A DNA stretch of 64,000 bases from contig DATFMP010000076.1 in assembly GCA_035266845.1 (NCBI GenBank), forward strand, positions 38,258-102,257, read 5' to 3'. Positions 1 through 9,403 of the stretch are shown here, piece by piece (positions within the stretch are counted from its first letter, which is position 1; every line of letters begins with the position of its first letter). The position numbers were made by a program, and so were the translations under genes. The notes under the pieces are model-generated. The model was not told where the DNA came from. It did not search any database and saw only the letters and a list, made by a program, of their open reading frames with translations. The DNA is from DATFMP01 sp035266845. GTDB taxonomy: Bacteria; SAR324; JACQKK01.

Positions 1-801
1 GTGGAGAATTACCCCGGCTATCCCGAAGGCGTGCAGGGGCCGGAGATGATGACGGAATTCCAACGCCAGGCCGAGCGCTTCGGCACGCAGTTCAAGACGG
101 GCAACGTGGGCCGGGTGGATCTTTCCCACCGGCCCTTCACGCTGCACCTGGAGAACGGCGAGGTGCTGAGCTGCGACGCCCTGATCGTGGCCACGGGCGC
201 ATCGGCCCGCTGGCTGGGGCTGGAGTCCGAGACGCGCTTCCGCAACAAGGGCGTCTCGGCCTGTGCCACCTGCGATGGCTTCTTCTTCCGCGGCAAGCCG
301 CTGGCGGTGGTCGGCGGGGGCGATACGGCCGTGGAGGAGGCGATCTTCCTCACCAACTTCGCCACCAAGGTCACGCTGATTCACCGCCGGGACGAGCTGC
401 GGGCCAGCAAGGTCATGCAGGAGCGGGCCCTGAAGCATCCCAAGGTGGAACTCCTGTGGGATTCGGTGGTGGACGAGGTGCTGGGCTCCGACGAGAAGGG
501 CGTCACCGGTCTGAAGGTGAAGAACGTCAAGACCGGCGCCGTGAGCGAGCTGCCCGTAGAGGGTATGTTCGTGGCCATCGGCCACACCCCCAACACGCAG
601 GTGTTCAAGGGGTTGTTGGACATGGACGACCAGGGCTATCTGGAGGTGACTCCGGGCCGCACCTTCGCATCGGTGGAGGGCGTATTCGTCTGTGGCGACG
701 CGGCGGACAAGGTGTACCGCCAAGCCGTCACCGCCGCGGGCACCGGTTGCATGGCCGCCATCGACGCCGAGCGCTGGCTGGCTGAGCAGGGCCTGGAGTA
801 G
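1..801 (+). CDS. trxB: Thioredoxin reductase, 5' truncated by window edge
   Basis: Flavoprotein that passes electrons from NADPH to thioredoxin in the cytoplasm. Only 266 residues are visible; the N-terminal FAD-binding GxGxxG segment lies left of the window, and the GTG at base 1 is an internal Val of the conserved ENYPG motif, not a start. The redox pair is C88-A-T-C91 followed by Asp, the TrxB signature. The NADPH-binding GGGDTA lies at 105-110, and the C-terminal FAD motif GVFVCGDA at 227-234. Family length is about 310-330, so some 50 residues are missing. The next gene follows on the same strand after about 70 bases. The assignment is secure. Confidence 0.95.
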   Translation: MENYPGYPEGVQGPEMMTEFQRQAERFGTQFKTGNVGRVDLSHRPFTLHLENGEVLSCDALIVATGASARWLGLESETRFRNKGVSACATCDGFFFRGKPLAVVGGGDTAVEEAIFLTNFATKVTLIHRRDELRASKVMQERALKHPKVELLWDSVVDEVLGSDEKGVTGLKVKNVKTGAVSELPVEGMFVAIGHTPNTQVFKGLLDMDDQGYLEVTPGRTFASVEGVFVCGDAADKVYRQAVTAAGTGCMAAIDAERWLAEQGLE

Positions 802-868
802 TTGCACAGCCGGACGGCGTGGCCAACCCCCGCCGTCCGTCCCCTCCCCTCCCGCCGGTGCGGAGCGG

Positions 869-1543
869 ATGTCCGAACCTCCCCGCAAGCTGTGGATGGC
901 GATCGCCGCGGCCAGCGCCGTGTTGGCGGCCGCTGTCAGCGTCCTGTTGCTCGTGGTGGCCTTTCGTGCCGTGCAGCGCGAGCGCGCGGCACCGCCGCCG
1001 GCCGAGCGCGCCGAACCTGCCACGCCCAGTGTGGCGCCTGGATCGGCCCCCGGGACCGCAGTGCCCTCGGGAGCCGCCTGCGATGTGCAGCGCAGCGCCC
1101 CGCTGGCCTTCCGCAGCGCGAAGCCGGACGACACGCTGCGCGTGACCATCCAGGGCGCTCCCTGTGCCCGCGCCAAGCTCAGCATCGTGGTGCGCGATCC
1201 CTCGGGCGCGGAGCTCTACCGCTACGAGGCGCCCTTTGCCCCGCACCTGAACGCGCAACTGGCCAAGGAGCCCCTGTCCCAGGCCGCCGAGGCCTTTGCC
1301 GAGAGCGTGCTGGCCAACGCGGGCATCGCCGGCACCACCGATCAACTCCCGCCCTGGCTCGATGCTCAGGCCTACTACTCGGAGCACCGCGATGCGCTGA
1401 AGGTAGACGAGGTCATCTACGAGGCGCTACGCAAGGTGCGCCGCCCCATCCTCTGGCACGCCACCGGCGCGGAGACTTGGCGCTCGGTGGTCTACGACCC
1501 CCAGACCCGCAGCGGACTCGTGATCCTGGCCGGCGGTGGCTGA
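869..1543 (+). CDS. Membrane-anchored protein of unknown function
   Basis: 224 residues. I do not recognise a family. A short polar N-terminus is followed by one strongly hydrophobic segment (about residues 8-33), then an Ala/Pro/Glu-rich linker and a globular region of about 150 residues, so it is probably anchored in the inner membrane with the rest outside the cytoplasm. Two cysteines in the globular part could form a disulfide. The ATG at 869 was chosen because the hydrophobic anchor begins directly after it; longer in-frame starts would overlap trxB. It may share a transcript with trxB, but nothing links the two functionally. Confidence 0.6.
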   Translation: MSEPPRKLWMAIAAASAVLAAAVSVLLLVVAFRAVQRERAAPPPAERAEPATPSVAPGSAPGTAVPSGAACDVQRSAPLAFRSAKPDDTLRVTIQGAPCARAKLSIVVRDPSGAELYRYEAPFAPHLNAQLAKEPLSQAAEAFAESVLANAGIAGTTDQLPPWLDAQAYYSEHRDALKVDEVIYEALRKVRRPILWHATGAETWRSVVYDPQTRSGLVILAGGG

Positions 1544-1714
1544 GCGGCGGGCAGGTTCGGCAGCCACCCCAAACGATCGATCGGTCGGTGGGGCGGGCGT
1601 CCAACCCCGGACAATGCCCCAGCGGGGGGGGGCGTCCCCGCCCGCCTACGCAGGCGTTGTATCAGGCACTCAGGCGCTGCGAGGATCAGCCGTAAGGTTG
1701 CCGAAACACCGCCA

Positions 1715-1803
1715 CCTGTCATTCCGAGGCCCGTGCTGCGGGCCGAAGAATCTGCTTTTGGATCAGTGAACAACAGATTCCTCGCTGCGCTCGGAATGAC
1801 AGG
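1715..1803. repeat. Inverted-repeat element, copy 1 of 5
   Basis: Outer arms CCTGTCATTCCGAG and CTCGGAATGACAGG are perfect inverted repeats. An inner pair (AATCTG / CAGATT) nests inside them. It lies in the 376-base gap between two plus-strand genes. The same element recurs at 4257, 11400, 16533 and 21229. No ORF is inside it, so it can only have moved in trans or arisen as a REP/MITE-like element. Confidence 0.85.
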
Positions 1804-1919
1804 CCCCGGCGCGACGCGGCCGCACCGACGTTATGCCTGGACAGAGCCCGGGCCTTGGACCCTTGCTCCGTGGGGCCCCGTGCGGTAAGGGCTGGCAGTA
1901 CCCTCAACCCAGGAGACCC

Positions 1920-2777
1920 ATGGACGCCTTGCGCCTCGGCGCGCTGGAAGTGCTGCGCGTGGAAGAGATGCTGTGGACGGTGCCGATTACGGTCCTCTTC
2001 CCGCAGCTTTCCGCAGCCGACCTCGCCCCGCACCGGGACTGGCTGCTGCCGCACTTCTGCACCGACGAGCTGCACATGGTGCTGAGCATGCAACTGTTCA
2101 TCGTGCGCACGCCGCACCACACGGTGCTGGTGGATACCTGCGTGGGCAACGACAAGGAGCGCCACTATCCCGAATGGACCCGCCTGCAGACGGACTTTCT
2201 GGCGCGCCTGCGCGCGGCGGGCGTGACGCCGGAGCAGGTGGACTACGTGTTCTGCACGCACTTTCACGCGGATCATGTGGGCTGGAACACGCGCCTGGTC
2301 AACGGTCGCTGGGAGCCGACGTTTCCCAACGCCCGCTACCTGTTCCACCGGCCTGAGTTCGAGCACTGGACGCGCCTGCCCGAGCGCGACCTGCCCGCGG
2401 CCGTGAAGGACAGCATCCTCCCCATTGCCGAGGCCGGGTTGTATGATCTGGTAGACGGCGACTTCGCGTTGGACGATGCGTTGCGCCTGGAGCCGACGCC
2501 CGGACACACGCCGGGGCACTGCAGCGTGCACTTGGCATCCGGGGGTGCGGAGGCGGCGATCACGGGCGACATGATCCACCACCCCGCGCAGGTGGCCGAG
2601 CCGCAATGGCCCTCGCGGGCCTGCAGCGATCCCGCCCTGGCCGTGGAGACGCGCACGGCCTTCCTGGCGCGCTACGCGGACCGCGACGTCCGCGTGCTGG
2701 GCTCGCATTTCGCGTCGCCCACGGCCTGCCGCATCGTTTCGGCAGGCGGTGGCTGGCGCCCGCGCTTCGGCACGTAG
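1920..2777 (+). CDS. Metallo-beta-lactamase-fold hydrolase
   Basis: 285 residues. A di-zinc hydrolase of the MBL superfamily: the metal-binding motif H114-F-H116-A-D118-H119 is intact, a further His lies in TPGHTPGH (after about residue 195), and GDMIHHP supplies the bridging Asp. The overall layout resembles lactonase-like or quinolone-degrading-type MBL proteins, but the substrate cannot be read from the sequence. The ATG at 1920 is preceded by AGGAGA at a good distance. There is no signal peptide, so it is cytoplasmic. It follows repeat copy 1 and has its own upstream gap, so it may be a single-gene unit. Confidence 0.85.
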   Translation: MDALRLGALEVLRVEEMLWTVPITVLFPQLSAADLAPHRDWLLPHFCTDELHMVLSMQLFIVRTPHHTVLVDTCVGNDKERHYPEWTRLQTDFLARLRAAGVTPEQVDYVFCTHFHADHVGWNTRLVNGRWEPTFPNARYLFHRPEFEHWTRLPERDLPAAVKDSILPIAEAGLYDLVDGDFALDDALRLEPTPGHTPGHCSVHLASGGAEAAITGDMIHHPAQVAEPQWPSRACSDPALAVETRTAFLARYADRDVRVLGSHFASPTACRIVSAGGGWRPRFGT

Positions 2778-2858
2778 CAGGGCAGGGCGGCACGGCGCGC
2801 ACGGTGGTGCCGCGCGGGCGCGTGCGTTGGGCTGGGGGGCTCAGCAGGGGGTTCCGAC

Positions 2859-4196
2859 ATGGGTGCCCGACTCGTTGCTCCGGCAGGGCTTCGCCGCCTG
2901 CTGCTGGCGGGCGTGGTGACGGCCCTTCTCGCGGGCGGCTGCTCCAGCACGCCCCTGCTCACCAAGGCGCAGTACGAGCCCAGCCGGGCGGCTCTGGCCC
3001 AAGGGGCCCCGGAGCAGGCCCTGGCGAAGTTCCCCGCGGGCGAGCCGGGCACCTTCATAACCACCATGGAGCGCACGTACCTGAGTCTGCTGGAGGGGCG
3101 GCCGGACATCGACGCGCTGGCCCGCTACAGCGAGCGTATCGAGGACCGCGTGCGCTATGACGTCTCGCGCGAGGTCAAGTCCTTCTTCTACGTGGCCACA
3201 CCGGAGGGCTACTACGCCTCGGAGCACGAGGTGATCTGGATGCACATGCTGCTGAGCTGGGGCTATTCCCTGCGCGGGCAGTATGAGGACGGCTGCGTGG
3301 AAGCCCGCGAGGCGAGCCGCCTGCTCAGTGCCCGCTGGAGCCCGGAGGGGCACTTCGACGATCCGAGCATGCGCTCCATCCTGGGCGAGCTGTGGGCCCT
3401 GTGCGGCGACTGGGACGATGCGCAGGTGGACTTCCGCCGGGCGTGGGAGCTGGACCCCACCCTGGGTTGGGCTCTGGAGCTTGGCCAGCGGGCCGAGCCG
3501 CCCCGCGCGCTGTTCCTCGTGCTGGGGGGCATCGGCCCCACGCCGGAGTGGGACCCGAAGGCGGAGTTCAATCCCCTGCGGGGGGTGCGCAACATCCACT
3601 TCCGCTCACAGGCCCTGGGCAGCGCGGCCACTATCTACACCTGGCAGGGAAGCGTGCCGCTCCATCGCACGCCGGATGCGGCGCCCTGGTACGTCCGGCA
3701 CCAGGCCCGCGACAATGCGATCCACGACCTGATCGGGGATTCGCAGTACGGCATCGACTCGACGATGCGCGTGGGCGTCTATGCAGGCAGCACCTCCGCC
3801 GGAGTCCTCTATGGTGCGGGCATCGTGACCCTGAGCATCGCCGGAGGCGGGCTGGTCGTCTACTTGGCCGCCGAAGCGGGCAGCGGCGAGGGTGTCGCCT
3901 ATGGTATCCTCATCGCCGCGGCCGGCTCGGCCTATGGGATCAAGCAATCACTGCGGATCGAGCGGGAAGCCCGCGCCCGGCTCGTCGAGAAGTCCGACCC
4001 CTCTCCCTACTACCGCTTCGTGCGCTTCCTGCCGGACTATGCCTGGATCGGCTGGAGCGACGAGCCCGCCGGCCGCGCTGTGTGGGTGGAGACGACGCCG
4101 GGCAGCGGGCACGACGAGGGTGAGCTGGTGCCCGCGCTGGAGACGGTCGCGCCCAACGTCTACATCGGCTATCTCCCCGACGTGGCGCTGCCGTGA
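2859..4196 (+). CDS. Lipoprotein of unknown function with TPR-like region
   Basis: 445 residues. The signal sequence ends in the lipobox LAGGC, with Cys28 as the lipidation site. The first half carries helical repeat-like sequence (acidic, Trp- and Leu-rich stretches around 90-200, including a WELDP-type turn) that looks like TPR units. A Gly/Ala-rich hydrophobic stretch near residues 310-365 could insert into or lie on a membrane. It resembles the COG3014-type group of uncharacterised lipoproteins, but I am not sure. The gene stands alone between two intergenic gaps. Probable location is the outer membrane or periplasm. Confidence 0.7.
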   Translation: MGARLVAPAGLRRLLLAGVVTALLAGGCSSTPLLTKAQYEPSRAALAQGAPEQALAKFPAGEPGTFITTMERTYLSLLEGRPDIDALARYSERIEDRVRYDVSREVKSFFYVATPEGYYASEHEVIWMHMLLSWGYSLRGQYEDGCVEAREASRLLSARWSPEGHFDDPSMRSILGELWALCGDWDDAQVDFRRAWELDPTLGWALELGQRAEPPRALFLVLGGIGPTPEWDPKAEFNPLRGVRNIHFRSQALGSAATIYTWQGSVPLHRTPDAAPWYVRHQARDNAIHDLIGDSQYGIDSTMRVGVYAGSTSAGVLYGAGIVTLSIAGGGLVVYLAAEAGSGEGVAYGILIAAAGSAYGIKQSLRIEREARARLVEKSDPSPYYRFVRFLPDYAWIGWSDEPAGRAVWVETTPGSGHDEGELVPALETVAPNVYIGYLPDVALP

Positions 4197-4256
4197 GACC
4201 GGTGCGAGCCAGGCTTTGTCCTGGATTGTCCAAGTGTCGTCCGTCTGCCGCCGGTT

Positions 4257-4338
4257 GTCATTCCGAGGCCCGCAGCGCGGGCCGAGGAATCTGTTTTGTT
4301 TCCGGGCACAACAGATTCCTCGCTGCGCTCGGAATGAC
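4257..4338. repeat. Inverted-repeat element, copy 2 of 5
   Basis: Arms GTCATTCCGAG and CTCGGAATGAC, with the inner GAGGAATCTG / CAGATTCCTC pair. Same orientation as copies 1, 4 and 5. It lies between the lipoprotein gene and the FMN dehydrogenase gene. About 20-30 bases to its left (CGTCCGTCTGCCGCCGG) resemble the left flanks of copies 4 and 5, so the true element may be longer than the palindrome. Confidence 0.85.
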
Positions 4339-4489
4339 TGGCATGGACCGGACAGGACACACCTGCTGGTGGTTACAGCAGCGCCGGGACACTCGGCTCT
4401 GTGCGCGTTCTCCATTGAGAAAGCGCCCCGCGCGCGGTAAGGATAGGCTTTGCCCGCGGGGAAGCGGGGCAATCACGGCACGAGGGGCC

Positions 4490-5593
4490 ATGGGCACACC
4501 ATCCAAAGTGGGTACGGACTTCCAGACGCTGCACGAGATTGTGCTGGCCGCGAAGCTGAACCTGAACCAGGGCGATTGGGACTACATTGTAGGCGGTACG
4601 GAGACGGAGACGACGCTCAGGCGCAACCGGCGCGCGCTGGATTCCGTGGCTTTCCGGCCCCGCGTGCTGCGGGATGTCTCGCAGATCGATGCCTCGCAGA
4701 CCTTCCTGGGCCGCAAGCTGCGGCTGCCGCTGATGCTGGCGCCGGTGGGCTCGCTGGAGGCCTTCACGCCCGAGGGCGGCACGGCGGCGGGCAAGGCCGC
4801 CGGTGAGTTCGGCATCGCCCAGACCCTGTCCTCCGTGTGCCAGCCGGGCCTGGAGCAACTGGCCCAGGACGTGCCGGACACCCTGCGCGCTTACCAGCTC
4901 TACGTGCGCGGGGACGCCGCGTGGATCGACGACGTGGTGAAGCAGGCCATCGACAACGGCTACGGGGCGTTCTGCCTCACGGTGGATACGGACAAGTACA
5001 GCCGGCGCGAGCGCGACATCGCCAAGCGCAACGAGCGCGCCGCCCTGCGCCGCTTCGCCCCCGGCCGTGAGTGGCAGGAGCGCCTGAGCTGGGACTACGT
5101 GAAGCACTTCAAGGACACCTTCGACCTGCCGCTGATGCTGAAAGGCATCGCCACGGCCGAGGACGCCGCCCTGGCCTGCGAGCACGGCGTGGACTACGTG
5201 TACGTCTCCAACCACGGCGGGCGCCAGCTTGACCACGGCCGCGGCGGGCTGGACGTGCTGCCGGAGGTGGTCAAGGCCGTCAACGGCCGCGCCCGCGTCA
5301 TCTTCGACGGCGGCATCGTGCGCGGCACCGACATCGTGAAGGCCATGGCGCTGGGCGCGCACATGGTGGCCATGGGGCGCATGGAGTGCATCGGCCTGGC
5401 CGCGGCCGGCGCAGCGGGCCTCGTGCGCGTGCTGGAGCTGCTGGAGCACGAGGTGCAGATCGCCCTGGGCCTGCTGGGCGTGACGAGCTGGGAAACGCTG
5501 GACGCGAGCTACCTGCACCCCGCCGAGCCCGTTACCGACCCGCACATGCTCTCCGCCTTCCCGCTGCTCACGCTGGACGAGGGATACGTCTAG
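4490..5593 (+). CDS. FMN-dependent alpha-hydroxy-acid dehydrogenase/oxidase
   Basis: 367 residues, the normal length for the lactate/glycolate oxidase-mandelate dehydrogenase family. These TIM-barrel flavoenzymes oxidise 2-hydroxy acids to 2-oxo acids. Visible catalytic residues: K218 in LMLKGI, and H242 and R245 in SNHGGRQLD. The flavin loop QLY lies at 136-138. Substrate (lactate, glycolate, mandelate or other) is not decidable. The ATG at 4490 begins the conserved region; upstream in-frame sequence runs through repeat copy 2 and is not coding. A stem-loop follows the stop at once, so it is probably monocistronic. Confidence 0.9.
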   Translation: MGTPSKVGTDFQTLHEIVLAAKLNLNQGDWDYIVGGTETETTLRRNRRALDSVAFRPRVLRDVSQIDASQTFLGRKLRLPLMLAPVGSLEAFTPEGGTAAGKAAGEFGIAQTLSSVCQPGLEQLAQDVPDTLRAYQLYVRGDAAWIDDVVKQAIDNGYGAFCLTVDTDKYSRRERDIAKRNERAALRRFAPGREWQERLSWDYVKHFKDTFDLPLMLKGIATAEDAALACEHGVDYVYVSNHGGRQLDHGRGGLDVLPEVVKAVNGRARVIFDGGIVRGTDIVKAMALGAHMVAMGRMECIGLAAAGAAGLVRVLELLEHEVQIALGLLGVTSWETLDASYLHPAEPVTDPHMLSAFPLLTLDEGYV

Positions 5594-5598
5594 CGGGC

Positions 5599-5615
5599 CG
5601 GCCCCGTTGGGGCCG
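5599..5615 (+). terminator. Stem-loop after the FMN dehydrogenase gene
   Basis: CGGCCCC-GTT-GGGGCCG, a 7-bp perfect GC stem with a 3-base loop, five bases after the stop codon. There is no T-run, so whether it terminates transcription is inference. Confidence 0.45.
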
Positions 5616-5726
5616 CCCATACCCTTCGGCCCGCCGCCGCGGGCCGCGACGCCGCTTTCTCCCCCTTGCCGCGGGCAGGGGGGTGAGGTTCCCCCAATCC
5701 CCAATCTTCCAATCGCAGACGACGCA

Positions 5727-6977
5727 ATGCCCAAGGACAAAGTGGTGCTCGCCTATTCAGGCGGGCTGGATACTTCCGTGATCGTGCACTGGCTCACCCA
5801 GCAGGGGTACGAGGTGATCGCCCTGCTGCTGGACCTGGGGCAGAAGGTGGAGGACATCAACGCCCTGCGCGAGAAGGGCAAGGCGGCCGGCGCCAGCAAG
5901 GTGGTCGTGCAGGACGTGCAGGAGGAGTTCGTGCGCGACTTCGTGTTCCCGGCGCTGCAGTTCAACGCGCAGTACGAGGGCACGTACCTGCTGGGCACGT
6001 CCCTGGCGCGTCCGCTCATCGCCAAGCAGCAGATCGAGGTGGCGCGGGCCGAGGGCGCGGCGTACGTCTCCCACGGCGCCACGGGCAAGGGCAACGACCA
6101 GGTACGCTTCGAGCTCACCTACTACGCGCTCAATCCGGACATCAAGGTGATCGCGCCCTGGAAGGTGCCGGACTTCTTCCGCGCGCTGCCGGGCCGGCGC
6201 GAGCTGATCGCCTACGCGGAGCAGCACGGTATCCCGGTCAAGGCCACGCTGGACAAGCCCTGGAGCAGCGACGAGAACCTGCTGCACATCAGCTACGAGG
6301 CGGGGATGCTGGAGGACCCCTGGGAGGAGCCGCGGCCGGACATGTTCGAGCTGACCGAGGACCCGCGCGTGGCCACGCAGACCGGCGAGGGCCTGCTGAT
6401 CGACTTCGAGGACGGCATCCCCGTGGCGGTGGACGACCAGCGCATGTCCCCGGCGGAGCTGCTGCGCTACCTGAACAAGCTGGGCGGCAAGCACGGCGTG
6501 GGGCGGCTGGACCTGGTGGAATCGCGCTACGTGGGCATGAAGTCCCGCGGGGTGTACGAGACGCCCGGCGGCACCATCCTGCACATCGCCCACCGCGCGA
6601 TAGAGTCCATCACGCTGGACCGCGGCATCATCAACCTCAAGGACACGCTGCTGCCGCGCTTCGCGCAGCTCGTCTACAACGGCTACTGGTACTCGCCGGA
6701 GATGCGCGTGCTGCTGGCCACGGGCCGCGAGAGCCAACGCGGCGTGACCGGCACCGTGCGCCTGGAGCTGTATCGCGGCAACTGCACCGTCACCGGCCGC
6801 AAGAGCCCCTACAGCCTGTACGACATGGCGGTGGTCTCCATGGATGACGACCAGGGCGCCTACCAACCCACGGACGCCATCGGCTTCATCAACCTCAACG
6901 CCCTGCCCCTCAAGATGGCCCACCGCCAGGCGGAGCGCATGCAGGCGGACGCGAAGGCCAAGGGCAAGAAGAAGTAG
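5727..6977 (+). CDS. argG: Argininosuccinate synthase
   Basis: 416 residues. Joins citrulline and aspartate with ATP in arginine biosynthesis; cytoplasmic. The N-type ATP pyrophosphatase P-loop SGGLDTS is at 11-17, and the family motifs GATGKGNDQVRFE and WSSDENLLH follow. Length is slightly above the usual 400. The ATG at 5727 gives the canonical N-terminus (VVLAYSGGLDTS begins at residue 6). The Lys-rich C-terminal tail is common in the family. No other arginine gene is nearby, so argG is uncoupled from argH here. Confidence 0.97.
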   Translation: MPKDKVVLAYSGGLDTSVIVHWLTQQGYEVIALLLDLGQKVEDINALREKGKAAGASKVVVQDVQEEFVRDFVFPALQFNAQYEGTYLLGTSLARPLIAKQQIEVARAEGAAYVSHGATGKGNDQVRFELTYYALNPDIKVIAPWKVPDFFRALPGRRELIAYAEQHGIPVKATLDKPWSSDENLLHISYEAGMLEDPWEEPRPDMFELTEDPRVATQTGEGLLIDFEDGIPVAVDDQRMSPAELLRYLNKLGGKHGVGRLDLVESRYVGMKSRGVYETPGGTILHIAHRAIESITLDRGIINLKDTLLPRFAQLVYNGYWYSPEMRVLLATGRESQRGVTGTVRLELYRGNCTVTGRKSPYSLYDMAVVSMDDDQGAYQPTDAIGFINLNALPLKMAHRQAERMQADAKAKGKKK

Positions 6978-6982
6978 CGCGC

Positions 6983-7008
6983 GGAGGCCCGCAGTCCCGC
7001 GGGTCTCC
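6983..7008. terminator. Bidirectional terminator-like hairpin
   Basis: GGAGGCCCGC (6983-6992) pairs with GCGGGTCTCC (6999-7008), with one G-T wobble and a 6-base loop. It fills the 31-base gap between the convergent argG and membrane-protein genes, where a shared terminator is expected. No T-run is present. Confidence 0.5.
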
Positions 7009-7911
7009 CTACCCCCATTCCTCCGTGGGGGCCATCATGGCGATGATGCCCAGCAGGCCCATGTTGCTGAACAGCAGCGGGGCCAGGAAGGGTGCGCCGC
7101 GGATGAAGCGCTCCACGATCACCACGCCCTCGCCCACCAGGTTGGCTTCCACGTGCAGGGCGGAGCCCAGTGTCCCCAGCACGATCAGCAGCACCATCGT
7201 GCCCAGGTACACGCGCAGGTCGTCCACGCGCGGGTGCGGCATCAGGCCCAGCACGATTGGCACCGCCGCGGCGAATACGCCCACGGCCAGCGCGAGCCAC
7301 ATCCAGCCGCTGTCGTAGCCGGTGCGGGCATGGTCCAGCACGCTGCTCAGCAGCGCCGCCAGCACGCCCAGCCCCACCAGCAGGTAATAGCCGCGCGTCT
7401 TGCTGAAGGGCATGGGCAGGCTGCGCCCCCAGGGCAGGGCCAGCCGCCCGCTGTCCGCCGGGCGCTCGATCCACGCCGCGCTCATGCCCAGCACGCCCAC
7501 GCCGCAGAAAGCCAGCGGCCCCAGCAGCGGGGGCGCCCACACCAGCAGGTACACGGCCAGGGTCTGCCCGGCCGGTGCAGCGGGCAGCACGGCGCGCTGC
7601 CAGTGCAGCCACGAGCCCACCAGGCCCACGGCCACGCTGGCCAGCAGGGTCACGAAGGCGATGCCCATGGCCGGGGTGCGCCAGCGCAGGGCGATCAGCC
7701 CCGCTACCAGCAGCAGCAGGCCCGCCACAGGGCCGAACACGATGGGCGTCCACTCCCAGGGGCGGATGGTGCCGCTGATGCTGTGCGCCAGGTAGGTATC
7801 CACCCCCAGGAAGAGCTGGTTCACTGCCGCCAGCAGCAGCATGAGCTGATCGCGGGACAGCGGCGAGTGCCGCCCGCGCACCCAGGGCAGTGCCGTCTCC
7901 AGGTGCGACAT
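7009..7911 (-). CDS. Polytopic membrane protein paired with HAO-like cytochrome
   Basis: 300 residues with about eight hydrophobic segments and short loops; no CxxCH, no obvious quinone or haem motif by eye, though several His and Trp residues fall at membrane borders (for example HWQR near residue 108). It starts two bases after the stop of the octahaem cytochrome gene, so the two are almost certainly co-translated. The likely role is a membrane electron-transfer partner that links the periplasmic cytochrome to the quinone pool; that is inferred from pairing only. I cannot assign it to NrfD, NapC or any other named anchor family. Confidence 0.7.
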   Translation of the reverse strand: MSHLETALPWVRGRHSPLSRDQLMLLLAAVNQLFLGVDTYLAHSISGTIRPWEWTPIVFGPVAGLLLLVAGLIALRWRTPAMGIAFVTLLASVAVGLVGSWLHWQRAVLPAAPAGQTLAVYLLVWAPPLLGPLAFCGVGVLGMSAAWIERPADSGRLALPWGRSLPMPFSKTRGYYLLVGLGVLAALLSSVLDHARTGYDSGWMWLALAVGVFAAAVPIVLGLMPHPRVDDLRVYLGTMVLLIVLGTLGSALHVEANLVGEGVVIVERFIRGAPFLAPLLFSNMGLLGIIAMMAPTEEWG

Positions 7912-7913
7912 GC

Positions 7914-9164
7914 CTAGCGCCTCCCGGCGCCGTGCAGCTTCTCCTGCACCTGCGTGCGCAGCTCGGAGAGGGCCTTGAGCACCTCATAGGCGCCGTGCCA
8001 CTGGGTGTAGTCCGGGCCCTGCATCCACACGCCGAACTTGGCTGTGCGGCCCCAGTGGTGCCACAGCTCGAAGTAGGTGAAGTCGATGGGCTCGTCGAAG
8101 GGCGCCTTGGTCATCAGCCCGCGCTTGACCAGGGGTGCCACCATCTCGTCGCTCTCCTGCACCCACTTGTTGACCTTCTCCGTGGCCACGTCCGCCTTTT
8201 CGTAGAAGTCCTTGATGAAGTTCTCGTTGTGGCAGGTGCGGCAGACGTTCTGCATCCGCGTGCGGTTGTCCTGCCAGGCCGGGCGGCGCTTGCTGATGGG
8301 CGAGAACAGGTACCACGTCAGGCGGTCGCCCACATCGTGGGTGGTGCCCGTGGCGCCGAAGCCGCTGAAGTGGCAGGTGGCGCAGGTGGGCGCGGGAAAG
8401 TCGTTCACCGTCAGCGTGCCTGGCTTGGCCGTCCAGTGCCACTTGTCGCCGCCGGTGGCGTAGGCGATGCCGTGCGGGGATTCCTGGTAGATCTCCCACT
8501 GCGGGTGATCCGGGCCGATGTGGCATGCGTTGCACGTCTCCGGCTTGCGGGCCTGGGCCAGGCTGAACTCGTGGCGCAGGTGGCACTTGCTGCACTCGCC
8601 GACGGAGCCGTCCGCGGCGGGCTTGCCCACGTCGTGGCAATTCTGGCAGGCGAAGCGTGTGATCTCCTCGCCCTCCAGCGCGAACAGGGAATTGCGCATG
8701 CGCTCGGGTTGGAACTCCGCCTCGGGGATGGCATCGTACTGGGCCCGCAGTGGCTTGCTGAGCGCGCCCGTGCCCGCATAGGCCACAAAGGCAGGCAGCG
8801 CGTGGCGGCTCTGGCTGAACTGCGCCACCTCCGCCGCGTGGCACTTGCCGCAGGTCGCGGCGGTGGGATGGTTCACCACCCACGTGCCCTCGTGGGCTAC
8901 GGCGCCGGGGGCGTCCGCCTTCACCTCGTGGCAGTCGCGGCAGGTCACCTTGGCCGCGGCCATCGTGCTGTGGCCAAACTGCTCCACGATGCCCGGTGTG
9001 GCGCGCTGATGACACACCACGCAGGCATCGCTGCTGCGGGCCAGCGCATTCACGGTGCCCGGCTCCTGGGGCGCCTGGGGCACGCTGCGGCCCACCGTCA
9101 TTGCGATCAGCGCCAACCCCAGCACCACGGCCACGGCCACGATTCCCACCACGAAGGTGCGCAT
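7914..9164 (-). CDS. Octahaem hydroxylamine-oxidoreductase-like cytochrome c
   Basis: 416 residues with an N-terminal signal/anchor (about 3-24), so periplasmic. Eight CxxCH motifs begin at C48, C75, C105, C173, C191, C211, C261 and C308, the count of the HAO/octahaem family. The family block CHIGPDHPQWE contains D219-H220, which corresponds to the catalytic Asp-His pair of HAO as I recall it, and a C-terminal YTQWHG block holds Y386. HAOs that oxidise hydroxylamine cross-link a Tyr to the active haem; whether Y386 is that residue needs an alignment, so oxidative and reductive (nitrite/hydroxylamine) roles are both open. The ATG at 9164 was chosen for its AAAGGAGG ribosome-binding site. The upstream ATG at 9188 is weaker. 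Confidence 0.9.
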   Translation of the reverse strand: MRTFVVGIVAVAVVLGLALIAMTVGRSVPQAPQEPGTVNALARSSDACVVCHQRATPGIVEQFGHSTMAAAKVTCRDCHEVKADAPGAVAHEGTWVVNHPTAATCGKCHAAEVAQFSQSRHALPAFVAYAGTGALSKPLRAQYDAIPEAEFQPERMRNSLFALEGEEITRFACQNCHDVGKPAADGSVGECSKCHLRHEFSLAQARKPETCNACHIGPDHPQWEIYQESPHGIAYATGGDKWHWTAKPGTLTVNDFPAPTCATCHFSGFGATGTTHDVGDRLTWYLFSPISKRRPAWQDNRTRMQNVCRTCHNENFIKDFYEKADVATEKVNKWVQESDEMVAPLVKRGLMTKAPFDEPIDFTYFELWHHWGRTAKFGVWMQGPDYTQWHGAYEVLKALSELRTQVQEKLHGAGRR

Positions 9165-9403
9165 CGCTGCTCCTCCTTTCGTTGGCATCGCCGCCGCGCG
9201 CCGGGGCGTACCATTCCGGGCGCGGTCGTTCCTTGATTCGGTTATGGATGCGCTGACCTTAGCGCGTCTGATCCTTCCAGTTCAATTACGGCGCGGACGG
9301 GCGCGAGGTTTCCTTAGCCCGGGAGGAAGCGGGCGTCCAACGGAGGGAGCAAATGGGGGGCGGGCCTGCCCTGGGTACGGCAGGCCCCCGCCGGACGGCG
9401 CAC

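Noticed and set aside
4193..4489. An N-terminal extension of the FMN dehydrogenase
   Set aside because: The open frame runs through inverted-repeat copy 2 and has no similarity to the family; the ATG at 4490 fits.
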